Source: Chelatococcus asaccharovorans
GTDB taxonomy: Bacteria > Pseudomonadota > Alphaproteobacteria > Rhizobiales > Beijerinckiaceae
Direction of reading: 5' to 3'
DNA length: 64,000 bases
Assembly (NCBI RefSeq): GCF_003201475.1
Contig: NZ_QJJK01000012.1
Span: 227,917-291,916, forward strand
Positions 18,012-26,294 of the stretch are shown in pieces (within the stretch, counting starts at the first letter, position 1; every line of letters starts with the position of its first letter). The notes under the pieces were generated by a model. The model was not told the origin of the DNA and did not search any database. It was given only the letters and a program-made list of their open reading frames with translations. The position numbers were made by a program, and so were the translations under genes.

Positions 18012-19067
18012 CTAACCGGTGAAGCCGGCCACCGAGCTTCGGAAATTTATCTTCCCTTCGCAGCGGATCACCACCGGCTCTTCCCTGGAGCCTTCGATGC
18101 GGGCCATGAGGCGATCCCAGGCGATGCGCCCAATCTCGCGCGTCGGCTGCTCGACGGCGGAGATCTGCGGATTCGTCAGGAGCGCCCATTCCGGCTCTTC
18201 AAGGATCATCACGGACAGGTCGTCGGGACACCGCATGCCGAGCCGGTGCATGGCCATCACGATCCAGCGGCCGATGGTGCTGTTCGATGCGATCATCACG
18301 CTCGGCGCGTCGCGGCGGCGCACATGACCGGCGAAGATATCGATGAAGCGCTCCTGATCGTGCCCGGTCTCCAGCATGCTCCAACTCGCGCTGCCGCCTG
18401 CGTCGGCCGCGGCTCTGGCCAGTGCGTCTGCACGCTGGCGGGTGACCGACAAGGTCGGGTATTGGATAGCGAGCGAAATTCTCTTGTGCCCCCAAGCATA
18501 GAGTTGGCGACTCGCATTATAGATCGACTTCTGGTGATCGATCGTAACCTGGTCGAAGCGCTTCTCGTCCGGCACCTGGCGGTTGATGATGACGGTCGGC
18601 AGCTTGGCCGCATGCAGATGATCGAGTACCCGCTTCGGATCGAGCGCGGGGACGATGATGATGCCCGCGACGCGATAGGCGATCAGTCGCTTGATGCGCG
18701 CCAGTTCCCGGGCCTCATCGTATCGGCTCAGCGCCTGGACGAGTTCGTAGTCCGCCGCTACAGCCCTTTCATCAAGCGTGTCGGCAAGCGCTGCCAAATT
18801 GGCAAAGGTCGTGTGGGGCACGCACAGGCCGACGAGCGGATTGCTTTGCGCCCTCATGCCCTTGGCGAGAATGCTGCCGCTGAAGCCGAGCGTCTCGATC
18901 GCTTTCAAAACCCGCTCGCGCCGGGCTGCTGATACCGTAAAACGTTGGTTGATGACGTTGGAGACCGTCCCCACCGAAACTCCGGCCATTTCCGCGACGT
19001 CATTGATCGTCGGCGGCTTGGCCCGGCCGTCAATTCTTGGCTTTGGCGCGGAGTCGTTGTCTCGCAA
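18012..19067 (-). CDS. LacI-family transcriptional regulator of the local regulon
   Basis: A 351-residue LacI-family repressor. The N-terminal helix-turn-helix reads TINDVAEMAGVSVGTVSNVIN (about residues 20-40) and is followed by the hinge region to about residue 75. A periplasmic-binding-protein-like effector domain follows. It starts with a TTG at 19067, preceded by GAGA-rich sequence. The odd-base symmetric palindrome TGAACCGGTTCA is the normal form for this family and occurs upstream of the four neighbouring transcription units. A degenerate copy lies in its own promoter, which suggests self-regulation. The effector is probably the imported acid or a metabolite of it. Confidence 0.93.
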   Translation of the reverse strand: MRDNDSAPKPRIDGRAKPPTINDVAEMAGVSVGTVSNVINQRFTVSAARRERVLKAIETLGFSGSILAKGMRAQSNPLVGLCVPHTTFANLAALADTLDERAVAADYELVQALSRYDEARELARIKRLIAYRVAGIIIVPALDPKRVLDHLHAAKLPTVIINRQVPDEKRFDQVTIDHQKSIYNASRQLYAWGHKRISLAIQYPTLSVTRQRADALARAAADAGGSASWSMLETGHDQERFIDIFAGHVRRRDAPSVMIASNSTIGRWIVMAMHRLGMRCPDDLSVMILEEPEWALLTNPQISAVEQPTREIGRIAWDRLMARIEGSREEPVVIRCEGKINFRSSVAGFTG

Positions 19068-19119
19068 GGGTCTCGATCTCTCGGCGTCCGCAAACTCGGA
19101 CCTTCGGTCTGTAGTGCTA

Positions 19120-19131
19120 TGAACCCTTTCA
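19120..19131. promoter_or_regulatory. Degenerate LacI-type operator in the lacI promoter
   Basis: TGAACCCTTTCA matches 10 of 12 bases of the perfect operator. On the minus strand a perfect TTGACA (19137-19132) lies directly before it, and a CTACAG or TACAGA hexamer follows at a 17-18 bp spacing. The site would allow weak autoregulation. Confidence 0.6.
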
Positions 19132-19271
19132 TGTCAATAACTGCGCGGTGTTGGGGCGGTTGGCCGAGGCGAATGCAGCCAGCGCACCCGCGCAACCGAA
19201 CCGGAATTAACCGTCCGGTCGACGGCCGTCGCTTTGGTATTCCCACGCGCGCGAACAGCAAGAAAAAATTA

Positions 19272-19283
19272 TGAACCGCTTCA
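19272..19283. promoter_or_regulatory. Near-perfect LacI-type operator, middle site
   Basis: TGAACCGCTTCA matches 11 of 12 bases of the perfect operator. It lies midway in the divergent region, away from the obvious promoters, so it looks like an auxiliary site for cooperative or looped binding. Confidence 0.6.
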
Positions 19284-19486
19284 TTGACACCGTGCGGCGA
19301 TCGAATATGGTTCTGCCCCATCGAAGGAACGTCGCCTCGATTGCATGACGCCCCAACGGGTGGAATTCCAATCATTGGAGTGACGACTGGATGTGCACGA
19401 TTACCGGGCCCACTCCTCTGGTCGGGTCGTGAACGCCATCATCAAGACTGACCGCCCAAAAATTCAGTTGAAACTTGCAACAATAA

Positions 19487-19498
19487 TGAACCGGTTCA
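19487..19498. promoter_or_regulatory. Perfect LacI-type operator before the branched-chain-type importer
   Basis: TGAACCGGTTCA lies between a TTGCAA (19475-19480) and a CATAAA (19497-19502), which fit a promoter with a 16-bp spacer. The start codon follows about 20 bases downstream, so the leader is very short. Confidence 0.85.
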
Positions 19499-19517
19499 TA
19501 AAGAGAGGAACGCAATC

Positions 19518-20633
19518 GTGAGAATGGGGCTTTTCAGCAAGGCCGTCATGCTGTTGACGGCCCTCGCAAGCGCGCCATCGGCATTCGCGCAGCCCAAGGA
19601 ACTGCTCATCGGCGCGCTGCTGCCTTTGACGGGGCCAGCGGCGCCGATCGGCATCGAGGAACGAAACGGCGTTCAGTTCGCGGTCGACGAGGTGAATGCG
19701 GCGGGTGGCGCGGCGGGCGTTCCCGTGCGGGTGATTTTCGACGACAGCCAGGGCAAACCCGACCAGGCGGTCCTGTCGTTCAATCGCATGCTGGACCTGC
19801 ATAGTGTCCCGGTTATCATCACGGCCTATTCATCAATTTCTCTCGCGATCGCGCCGCTCGCCACCCGCCGCGAGGTCCTGGTGGTGAACCCCGCCGCCCA
19901 GACCAACAAGCTCGAAAAGGCCTCCCCGTTCCTCATCAACACCATACCTCTGGTCAACGCCGAAGCCCGCGTTCTCGCGCGATACGCGGTCGATAAGATC
20001 GGCAAGAAGGCCGCGATCATCTATGAGAACGCTGCGGCGGGCATCGATGGGGCGACAGATTTCCGCAAGTATTTCGAGGCCGTCGGCGGGCAAATCATCG
20101 CCGAAGAGCCTGTCGAGTTCGGCCAGACGAACTATCGCGCCACACTCCTCAAGATCGCCGCAGCCAAGCCCGATTTCGTCTATATCGCGATAACGCAGAG
20201 CCAGGCGGCGATGGCTGACCAGATCGGCCAGGTTGCGAATTTTCCTGTGGGCATCGGCAATACGTTTTCGAGCCCTTTCTTCGGGTTCAAGTCAACGGAG
20301 GGATGGTACCAGACGGGCATCCAGTCGGGTCAGCTCGAACCGGCCAAGGTCTCTTCCTTCAAGGAGAAGCTCAAGGTCGAGGAGATGGGCTTTTTCGCCC
20401 GTGAATATTATAACGCGACGAAGATCATTCTGAAGGCCGCCGAGGCGCTGATCGCATCAGGCCGCCCGGTTACCGGCGCCGCACTGCGCGACAAGATCCA
20501 GGAGATCAAGACGTTCAGTTCCCCTGTCGCGACGATCACGTTCGAGGACAACAACGCGTCCCGTCCCGTCGAAATTCTCCAGTATCGGGGCGACAAGCGC
20601 GTTTTGCTTGAAGCCGTGAACCCTACGCGATAG
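19518..20633 (+). CDS. Branched-chain-type ABC transporter substrate-binding protein
   Basis: A 371-residue periplasmic binding protein of the LivJ type. A Sec signal peptide ends near AFAQ at residues 23-26; the mature protein begins LLIGALLPLTGPAAPIGIEERNG, the family opening. An AGAGGAA site precedes the GTG start by 8 bases; an ATG two codons later is possible. It heads a run of importer genes (LivH, LivM, LivG, LivF types) followed by a kinase and a GST. The family binds amino acids but also many aromatic and aliphatic acids, so the LacI control and catabolic genes suggest an organic acid. Confidence 0.93.
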   Translation: MRMGLFSKAVMLLTALASAPSAFAQPKELLIGALLPLTGPAAPIGIEERNGVQFAVDEVNAAGGAAGVPVRVIFDDSQGKPDQAVLSFNRMLDLHSVPVIITAYSSISLAIAPLATRREVLVVNPAAQTNKLEKASPFLINTIPLVNAEARVLARYAVDKIGKKAAIIYENAAAGIDGATDFRKYFEAVGGQIIAEEPVEFGQTNYRATLLKIAAAKPDFVYIAITQSQAAMADQIGQVANFPVGIGNTFSSPFFGFKSTEGWYQTGIQSGQLEPAKVSSFKEKLKVEEMGFFAREYYNATKIILKAAEALIASGRPVTGAALRDKIQEIKTFSSPVATITFEDNNASRPVEILQYRGDKRVLLEAVNPTR

Positions 20634-20651
20634 TCGGCGCTGGATCCTACG

Positions 20652-21527
20652 ATGCTCTACCTTCAGCTTTTCGTCGACGGCGTCGTCAGTGGCTGCGCCA
20701 TTGGGCTCGTATCCATCAGTTTTTCTTACTTCTACAGTGTCACCGGCACATTTCACGTCGCGCATGCCGGTATCTATACGTTATGTGGCTACGTGGCGTG
20801 GGCCCTCGTCGCCGCTGGCGCTCCCTTCATCGCCGCCCTGATGTTGGCAGTGCTGGCGGGAGCGTTGTCCGGTTACGCCACGCAGCACGTCCTTTACCAA
20901 AGGCTGGCGGACCGGCAGGCGTCCCCCCTGGTGATGATGATCGCCTCGATCGGACTGCTGACGGTCCTGCAGAACATCGTGGCGATCGTTTTTTCACCGA
21001 ACATCGTCCAGTTCGACATGCCATGGCGGGTCGGACATCTGGACATCGCTGGGGTGACGTTGAGCCATCCACAAGCCCTGATCGCCTTGGTGAGCATCGT
21101 GATCTTCGTTGGTCTCACGGTATTTTCCGCCAGAACGGATCTCGGCAAGCGTATCCGCGCCATCGCTTCCAATGCAGAACTCGCCGAGATCACGCGGCTC
21201 GATCCGAAGCGGGTCTTCGCCTACGTGCTCGCTATCAGCTCGGCGATCGTGGCGGTCCCTGCTGTGCTGGTGGGCGTCGACCAGGCTATGCAGCCCTATA
21301 CGTCGCTCATCGTGCTATTGACCGCGGTCGTCGCGATGATAGCAGGCGGCATCGGCAGCCTCCCCGGCGCGTTCGGGATGTCAATCGTGCTTGCCGTCAT
21401 TCAGTCCCTGTCGGTGGCCCTTATTCCCGGACGCTGGAGCATTGCCGCCGTCTTCGGCATCTTCATTTTGTTTATCCTGCTCAAGCCGGAAGGTCTCTTC
21501 CGGCGACGGTTCAGCCGGGCGCTGTGA
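20652..21527 (+). CDS. Branched-chain-type ABC transporter permease (LivH family)
   Basis: A 291-residue membrane permease with about eight helices. The family segment GLVSISFSYFYSVTGTFHVAHAG is at residues 18-40 and RIRAIASNAELAEITRLDP forms the cytoplasmic coupling loop. It starts 18 bases after the binding-protein stop. It pairs with the LivM-type permease that begins 10 bases after its own stop. Confidence 0.93.
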   Translation: MLYLQLFVDGVVSGCAIGLVSISFSYFYSVTGTFHVAHAGIYTLCGYVAWALVAAGAPFIAALMLAVLAGALSGYATQHVLYQRLADRQASPLVMMIASIGLLTVLQNIVAIVFSPNIVQFDMPWRVGHLDIAGVTLSHPQALIALVSIVIFVGLTVFSARTDLGKRIRAIASNAELAEITRLDPKRVFAYVLAISSAIVAVPAVLVGVDQAMQPYTSLIVLLTAVVAMIAGGIGSLPGAFGMSIVLAVIQSLSVALIPGRWSIAAVFGIFILFILLKPEGLFRRRFSRAL

Positions 21528-21537
21528 GGGGGATGGT

Positions 21538-22398
21538 ATGAACTTCTTCCTCAGCTTCGTCATTCTCGCCGAGATATTCTCCATCGCGGCGCTGTCCACC
21601 AACCTGCTGATGGGAATCATCGGCATCTTCTCGGTCGCCCAGGCCGCTATCATGGGCATCGGTGCCTATACTGTCGCCTTGCTCATGATGAGCGGCGTGC
21701 CGTTCTTCGTCGCGTTGCTTGCGGCGATCGTGCTCTGCGCCGCGGTCAACGTCATCTCGTCGCTGCCGTCGCTCCGTCTCGCGGGTGATTATTTCATCAT
21801 CACATCCTTCGGAACGCAGCTCGTCGCGACAGCGGTCTTCATCAACTGGCAGGGGCTCACCGGCGGCGCGTCCGGCCTGTTCGACATTCCCCTCGCCACA
21901 ATCGGGGGCTGGACTTTTGCCACCGCACGACAGTTCGTGCTGCTGTCGACGCTGTGTCTGGTAGCTGTGGCCGGCAGTTTCTGGCTCCTCATGCGCTCGC
22001 CCTACGGGCGATTGCTGCATGCCATCCGGCAGGACGAGATCGCGGCGGTCGCAGCAGGACGTCGGGTTCTGCGTGCCAAAGTGGGCGTGGCCGCGGTGTC
22101 GGGCGCCTATGCGGGTATCGCGGGGGGGCTCTACGCAACCTACATCAGCTTCATCGACCCCACATCCTTCGATATCCACGTCTCCGTTCTGGTCGTCACC
22201 ATGCTCGTCGTTGGTGGCGCCCGGACCTTATCCGGCTCGATCATCGGGCCATTCCTGCTGATCGCGGTGCCCCAGCTGCTCGCCATGATCGACCTGCCCT
22301 CGACGCTGCTCGGCCCTATGCGCCAGCTCGTCTACGGCCTGATCCTGATCGCCTTCATGGTGTGGCGCCCCCAGGGCATTGCAGGAAGGCGGCTTTGA
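21538..22398 (+). CDS. Branched-chain-type ABC transporter permease (LivM family)
   Basis: A 286-residue membrane permease of the LivM family. The frame is open upstream to 21391, but MNFFLSFVILAEIFSIAALSTNLLMG at 21538 is the family start and is preceded by GAGGGGG. The coupling loop reads GRLLHAIRQDEIAAVAAGRRV. Its TGA overlaps the ATG of the ATPase gene that follows. It forms the translocation channel with the LivH-type subunit. Confidence 0.93.
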   Translation: MNFFLSFVILAEIFSIAALSTNLLMGIIGIFSVAQAAIMGIGAYTVALLMMSGVPFFVALLAAIVLCAAVNVISSLPSLRLAGDYFIITSFGTQLVATAVFINWQGLTGGASGLFDIPLATIGGWTFATARQFVLLSTLCLVAVAGSFWLLMRSPYGRLLHAIRQDEIAAVAAGRRVLRAKVGVAAVSGAYAGIAGGLYATYISFIDPTSFDIHVSVLVVTMLVVGGARTLSGSIIGPFLLIAVPQLLAMIDLPSTLLGPMRQLVYGLILIAFMVWRPQGIAGRRL

Positions 22399-23165
22399 TG
22401 ACCTATCTTGCTGTTTCGCATGTCACCAAGACGTTTGGCGGCCTGGTGGCGCTCGACGATTGCAGTTTCGTCATCGCGCCCGGGCGGATCAGCTGCGTGG
22501 TCGGCCCGAACGGCGCCGGCAAGACATCGATCTTCAACGTCGTGACCGGCTTCATCAAGGCCGACACCGGGACCGTCGTGTTCAAAGACAAGGATGTCAC
22601 GAGCCTGTCACGGCATGACCGGGTACGCCTTGGCATCGCCCGCACATTCCAGAACCTGCGCCTGTTCGAGGAACTCTCGGCCCTCGACAACGTGCTTGTC
22701 TGCCTCGCCGATGAAGCGGGAAACGGCCCGCTGGCGGCGATGTTCCGGCCGTTTCACACCGAGGCGGTCTTGAAGCGCAAGAAGGCGGAGGCCGCCGCGC
22801 TGCTCGATGAGGTCGGGCTCGGCCATAAGATCGAGGTCCCCGCCGCGAGCCTCAGCTACGGGCAGAAAAAACTGCTTTGCATCGCCCGGGTGCTGGCGAC
22901 GCGCGCCGAGTTGATCCTGTTGGACGAACCCACCTCGGGCCTCGCGGCCGGAGCCCTCGACGCCATGGTCACGATGATCCACACGTTGAAGGCGCGAGGC
23001 CGAACATTGCTCGTGGTGGAGCATAACACGCGCATCGTGCAGCGCATCGCCGATGACGTCCTGTTTTTCCATCGCGGCCGGTTGCTTGCGCAGGGATCGC
23101 CGGACGAGATCACCTCGAACGAGGAACTGGGGCGCATCTATTTCGGCAGAGGAGACGAGCATTGA
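22398..23165 (+). CDS. Branched-chain-type ABC transporter ATP-binding protein (LivG family)
   Basis: A 255-residue ATPase subunit. Walker A is GPNGAGKTS, the signature region reads LSYGQKKLL, Walker B is LILLDEPTSGL and the switch region is VVEHN. The IGIARTFQNLRLFEEL segment is diagnostic of LivG over LivF; here it reads LGIARTFQNLRLFEEL. Its ATG overlaps the stop of the LivM-type gene, and its stop overlaps the TTG of the LivF-type gene. Confidence 0.93.
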   Translation: MTYLAVSHVTKTFGGLVALDDCSFVIAPGRISCVVGPNGAGKTSIFNVVTGFIKADTGTVVFKDKDVTSLSRHDRVRLGIARTFQNLRLFEELSALDNVLVCLADEAGNGPLAAMFRPFHTEAVLKRKKAEAAALLDEVGLGHKIEVPAASLSYGQKKLLCIARVLATRAELILLDEPTSGLAAGALDAMVTMIHTLKARGRTLLVVEHNTRIVQRIADDVLFFHRGRLLAQGSPDEITSNEELGRIYFGRGDEH

Positions 23166-23860
23166 CCCTGGAGGCACGCAAACTCGTCGCGGGCTATGGC
23201 GACAAATCGATTCTCGAGGAGGTGTCGTTCACCTTGGAGGACGGCGAAATCCTCGCCTTCTTCGGCCATAACGGAGCCGGCAAATCAACGACGCTGAAGG
23301 CGGTGATCGGCCTCATCGAGACGCGGGGCGGCGAGATACTGCTCGATGGAGAGCGGATCGACCAGTTGCCGATCGGGCAACGGCTGGAACGCGGGTTGCG
23401 GCTCCTGCCGGAGAGGCGCGGCGTGTTTCCAGACCTGTCGGTGGAGGAGAGCATCGATGTCGTGGCCCAGCGCAACTGCTCCAGGGACGGCTGCAAGATC
23501 ACCCGCAGCGACGTCTATGATCTTCTGCCCGTGCTCAGGGAACGACGCAAGGTGATCGCCGGCGAAATGAGCGGGGGTCAACAGCAGATGCTCGCCTTTG
23601 CGCTGGCGCTTCTTGGCTCGCCACGGTGCATCCTGCTGGAAGAGCCATCAGTGGGCCTCCAGCCCGATCTGGTCGAGGAACTCTTCGCGAAAATACGCGA
23701 AATATGCGGCAGGCTATCCATTTCTGCCATCCTGATCGAGCACAAGATCGCGTCAGCTATGAAGATCGCCAATCATGTCATCATCATCAACAGTGGCCGC
23801 CTGGTATTTAGCGGGCCGAAAACCGAGGCGGAAAAGATCAATCTCTGGAATTACTTCTGA
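23162..23860 (+). CDS. Branched-chain-type ABC transporter ATP-binding protein (LivF family)
   Basis: A 232-residue second ATPase subunit of the importer. Walker A is GHNGAGKST, the signature is MSGGQQQML, Walker B is CILLEEPSVGL, and LLPERRGVFPDLSVEE is the LivF-type segment. Walker B carries Glu in place of the usual first Asp (LLEEPS), which is slightly unusual but leaves the catalytic Glu. It starts at a TTG that overlaps the LivG-type stop by four bases. Confidence 0.92.
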   Translation: MTLEARKLVAGYGDKSILEEVSFTLEDGEILAFFGHNGAGKSTTLKAVIGLIETRGGEILLDGERIDQLPIGQRLERGLRLLPERRGVFPDLSVEESIDVVAQRNCSRDGCKITRSDVYDLLPVLRERRKVIAGEMSGGQQQMLAFALALLGSPRCILLEEPSVGLQPDLVEELFAKIREICGRLSISAILIEHKIASAMKIANHVIIINSGRLVFSGPKTEAEKINLWNYF

Positions 23861-23881
23861 CACGTAACGGGAACGTCCAAG

Positions 23882-25579
23882 ATGTCCCGGCGGCAGGATA
23901 AGGAAGCCATGAAAAAGCTGATAAACGATCCGCGGCATGTCGTGCGGGAGATGCTCGAGGGCTACGTTGCCGCGAACCCTGCGCTGGCGATGATGGATGA
24001 ATTCCACGTCGTGCTGCGCTCCGACTTGCCGGAGGAACCCGCTCAGCGGCCAGTCGCGGTCATCTCGGGCGGTGGCAGCGGCCACGAGCCGGCCCATGCC
24101 GGCTATGTCGGCGAAGGCATGCTGAGCGCCGCTGTGGTCGGCGATGTCTTCACCTCGCCGAGCGTGGACGCGGTCCTCGCCGCGATCCTTGCAACGGCCG
24201 GTCCCGCCGGTGCCGTCCTCATCGTGAAGAACTACACGGGCGATCGTCTCAACTTCGGGCTCACGGCCGAGCTGGCGTCGCAACAGGGTATTCCGACGGC
24301 CATCATCGTGGTCGCCGACGACGTCGCATTGCGCGATACGGTCGCCCGCGACAGGCGACGCGGTATAGCCGGCACGGTGCTCGTGCATAAGATGGCCGGG
24401 GCCGCCGCCGCACGGGGCGACCCGCTGGATCGCGTCGCGGAGATCGCCCGGAGCGCGGCTTCGCATGTCGTCACCATGGGCGTCGGGCTGGGCTCCTGCA
24501 CCGTGCCGGCGGCGGGTCGGGCCGGCTTCGAACTGGGACCCGATGAAATCGAGCTCGGCCTCGGCATTCATGGCGAGAAAGGCGTCGCGCGCGGGCGGCT
24601 GCCGCCGGTCGACGAACTCGTGGACAGGATGCTGGAGCCGCTCCTGTCCGAGCTGGCTGTCTCGAGCCGGCAACCCGTTGCGCTGCTCGTCAACGGGCTT
24701 GGCGCGACGACGGCGATGGAGCTTGCCATCGTCACGCGGCGCGCCTTGGCGACCCTGACGGAGCGGGGTGTGACGGTCGAGCGCGTGTGGACCGGCAATT
24801 TCATGACGGCCCTGGAAATGCCGGGCTGTTCCCTGTCGCTTTTGCCGCTCGATGAAGAGCGGCAGGAGCTGCTCGACCATGCCACCACCGCACCCGCCTG
24901 GCCGGGCAACGGCAGGACCGGACAGGTCAAGCATGTCGTCGCGCCGCAACTGACGCCCACGGCGGCAGACGCCGCCGCCGAAGGGCCGTTGTCTCCGACG
25001 ATGCGCGGGGTCGTTTCCCGGATCGCCGCCGCCCTCGATGCGGCCGAGCCGCGCCTGACCGCCCTGGACAGCCATGCCGGCGACGGAGATCTCGGCGCCA
25101 GCATGATGCGAGGTGCCGAGGCACTCCGGGCGTTGGCGGACGGAAGCTACGAGACGCCGCAACGGCTGCTGCGGGATATCGGCGAGAGCCTGCGTCGCTC
25201 GATTGCCGGAAGTTCGGGTCCGCTCTACGCGGCTGCGCTGCTGCGGGCGTCTCACATTCTCACCGGCATCGAGCGGCCGACGGATGCGCAATGGCTCGAT
25301 GCTTTCGAGGGCGCGATCGCGGCCCTGCAGGATATCGGGGGCGCACGGCCCGGCGACCGCACCATGCTCGACGCCCTCGTGCCGGCATCCCTGGCATGGC
25401 GCCAGAACGGCTGGCTAGCCGGCGCCAGCGCGGCAGAGACTGCGGCCGCAGCCACTGCCTCGATGCGGCCGCGCATGGGGCGCGCCGCCTATCTGGGGGA
25501 CCGCGCCATGGGCCAGCCCGACGGAGGCGCGGTCGCGGTCGCGATCTGGCTGAAGGCAATCGAGGAGGCGCTCGCATGA
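23882..25579 (+). CDS. Dihydroxyacetone-type kinase, fused DhaK-DhaL
   Basis: A 565-residue ATP-dependent kinase with both domains in one chain. The DhaK domain (about residues 10-335) has SGGGSGHEPAHAGYVG and the substrate-binding His230 in LGIHGEKG, which forms a hemiaminal with a ketone or aldehyde substrate. The DhaL domain (about 365-565) has the Mg-ATP motif DSHAGDGDLGASM. An ATG nine codons later (23909) is an alternative start. It lies 21 bases after the LivF-type gene and overlaps the GST gene. Family members phosphorylate dihydroxyacetone, glyceraldehyde or erythrulose-type ketoses, so a small ketose or hydroxy-ketone may arise in this pathway. Confidence 0.9.
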   Translation: MSRRQDKEAMKKLINDPRHVVREMLEGYVAANPALAMMDEFHVVLRSDLPEEPAQRPVAVISGGGSGHEPAHAGYVGEGMLSAAVVGDVFTSPSVDAVLAAILATAGPAGAVLIVKNYTGDRLNFGLTAELASQQGIPTAIIVVADDVALRDTVARDRRRGIAGTVLVHKMAGAAAARGDPLDRVAEIARSAASHVVTMGVGLGSCTVPAAGRAGFELGPDEIELGLGIHGEKGVARGRLPPVDELVDRMLEPLLSELAVSSRQPVALLVNGLGATTAMELAIVTRRALATLTERGVTVERVWTGNFMTALEMPGCSLSLLPLDEERQELLDHATTAPAWPGNGRTGQVKHVVAPQLTPTAADAAAEGPLSPTMRGVVSRIAAALDAAEPRLTALDSHAGDGDLGASMMRGAEALRALADGSYETPQRLLRDIGESLRRSIAGSSGPLYAAALLRASHILTGIERPTDAQWLDAFEGAIAALQDIGGARPGDRTMLDALVPASLAWRQNGWLAGASAAETAAAATASMRPRMGRAAYLGDRAMGQPDGGAVAVAIWLKAIEEALA

Positions 25580-26205
25580 CGACGAAGCCCATGACTCTGT
25601 TCTGGTCCTCTCGCTCTCCCTTCGTCCGCAAGGTGATGATCGTGGCGCACGAGGTCAACGTGGCCGACCGGATCGAGGCGATACGCGTCGCGGTCCATCC
25701 GGCCAATCCGAATGCTGAGGTGATGGCCTCCCACCCGCTCGGCAAGATCCCGACACTTGTCCTCGAGGACGGCACCGCGGTGTTCGATTCGCAGGTCATT
25801 TGCCAGTACCTCGACGAACGCTTCGGCAACGGCAGACTGATCCCTTCGACGGCGGAGAAATGGGCGGTCCGGAGCCGTCACGCCATGATCGACGCACTTC
25901 TCGAAACCGCGCTGGTCTGGCGGCTCGAGGCGGCGAGGCCCGAGGACCACCGACAGCCGAACGTCATGACCGCCAGCCGGCTCCGGATTCAGTCAGGCCT
26001 TAAGGCGCTTGAGGCGGATCGGAGTTTCGGCGTTTCGGCCGATTTCACGCTCGACCAGGTGGCCGCGGTCGCCGCTCTCGCCTATCTCGATTTCCGGCTC
26101 GGCGAAGTGGCGTGGCGCGAACACGCACCGCGACTATCGGAATGGTTCGATAGCGCTTCAAGACGACCTTCGGTCGTCGCCACGACCTATGTCGATGCTT
26201 CCTGA
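25576..26205 (+). CDS. Glutathione S-transferase family protein (module B)
   Basis: A 209-residue GST-like protein. The N-terminus MTLFWSSRSPFVRKVM is nearly the same as that of the module A GST at 5872-6522, and NPLGKIPTLV matches its thioredoxin-fold cis-Pro region. The ATG at 25576 overlaps the kinase stop by four bases, so it is translationally coupled to the importer-kinase run. The frame is open far upstream, but no family residues lie there. Substrate unknown. Confidence 0.88.
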   Translation: MTTKPMTLFWSSRSPFVRKVMIVAHEVNVADRIEAIRVAVHPANPNAEVMASHPLGKIPTLVLEDGTAVFDSQVICQYLDERFGNGRLIPSTAEKWAVRSRHAMIDALLETALVWRLEAARPEDHRQPNVMTASRLRIQSGLKALEADRSFGVSADFTLDQVAAVAALAYLDFRLGEVAWREHAPRLSEWFDSASRRPSVVATTYVDAS

Positions 26206-26236
26206 GCGCAATCATTCAACGCGGGCGGGTGAGACG

Positions 26237-26265
26237 TTGACGCCATCACGATCCGCAGATATCAA
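26237..26265 (+). promoter_or_regulatory. Candidate promoter of module B
   Basis: TTGACG (26237-26242), a 17-bp spacer and TATCAA (26260-26265). The operator at 26268 begins two bases after the -10, so it would cover the transcription start. Confidence 0.5.
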
Positions 26266-26267
26266 AA

Positions 26268-26279
26268 TGAACCGGTTCA
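26268..26279. promoter_or_regulatory. Perfect LacI-type operator before module B
   Basis: TGAACCGGTTCA, perfect copy. It lies 16 bases before the hydrolase-fold start codon at 26295 and just after the candidate -10 hexamer, a position that blocks transcription initiation. Confidence 0.85.
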
Positions 26280-26294
26280 ATAATGGGGATGGAA

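Larger units (their letters stand above)
19068..19517. other. Divergent lacI / branched-chain importer control region
   Basis: This 450-bp gap contains no gene I can support. It carries three operator-like palindromes centred at about 19126, 19278 and 19493, with centre distances near 152 and 215 bp. The outer two overlap the presumed promoters of lacI and of the importer operon. The arrangement would allow a tetrameric repressor to loop the DNA. Confidence 0.6.

Noticed and set aside
23753..25291. 512-codon minus-strand open frame opposite the kinase gene
   Set aside because: Shadow frame of the fused kinase, rich in Arg, Gly and His.
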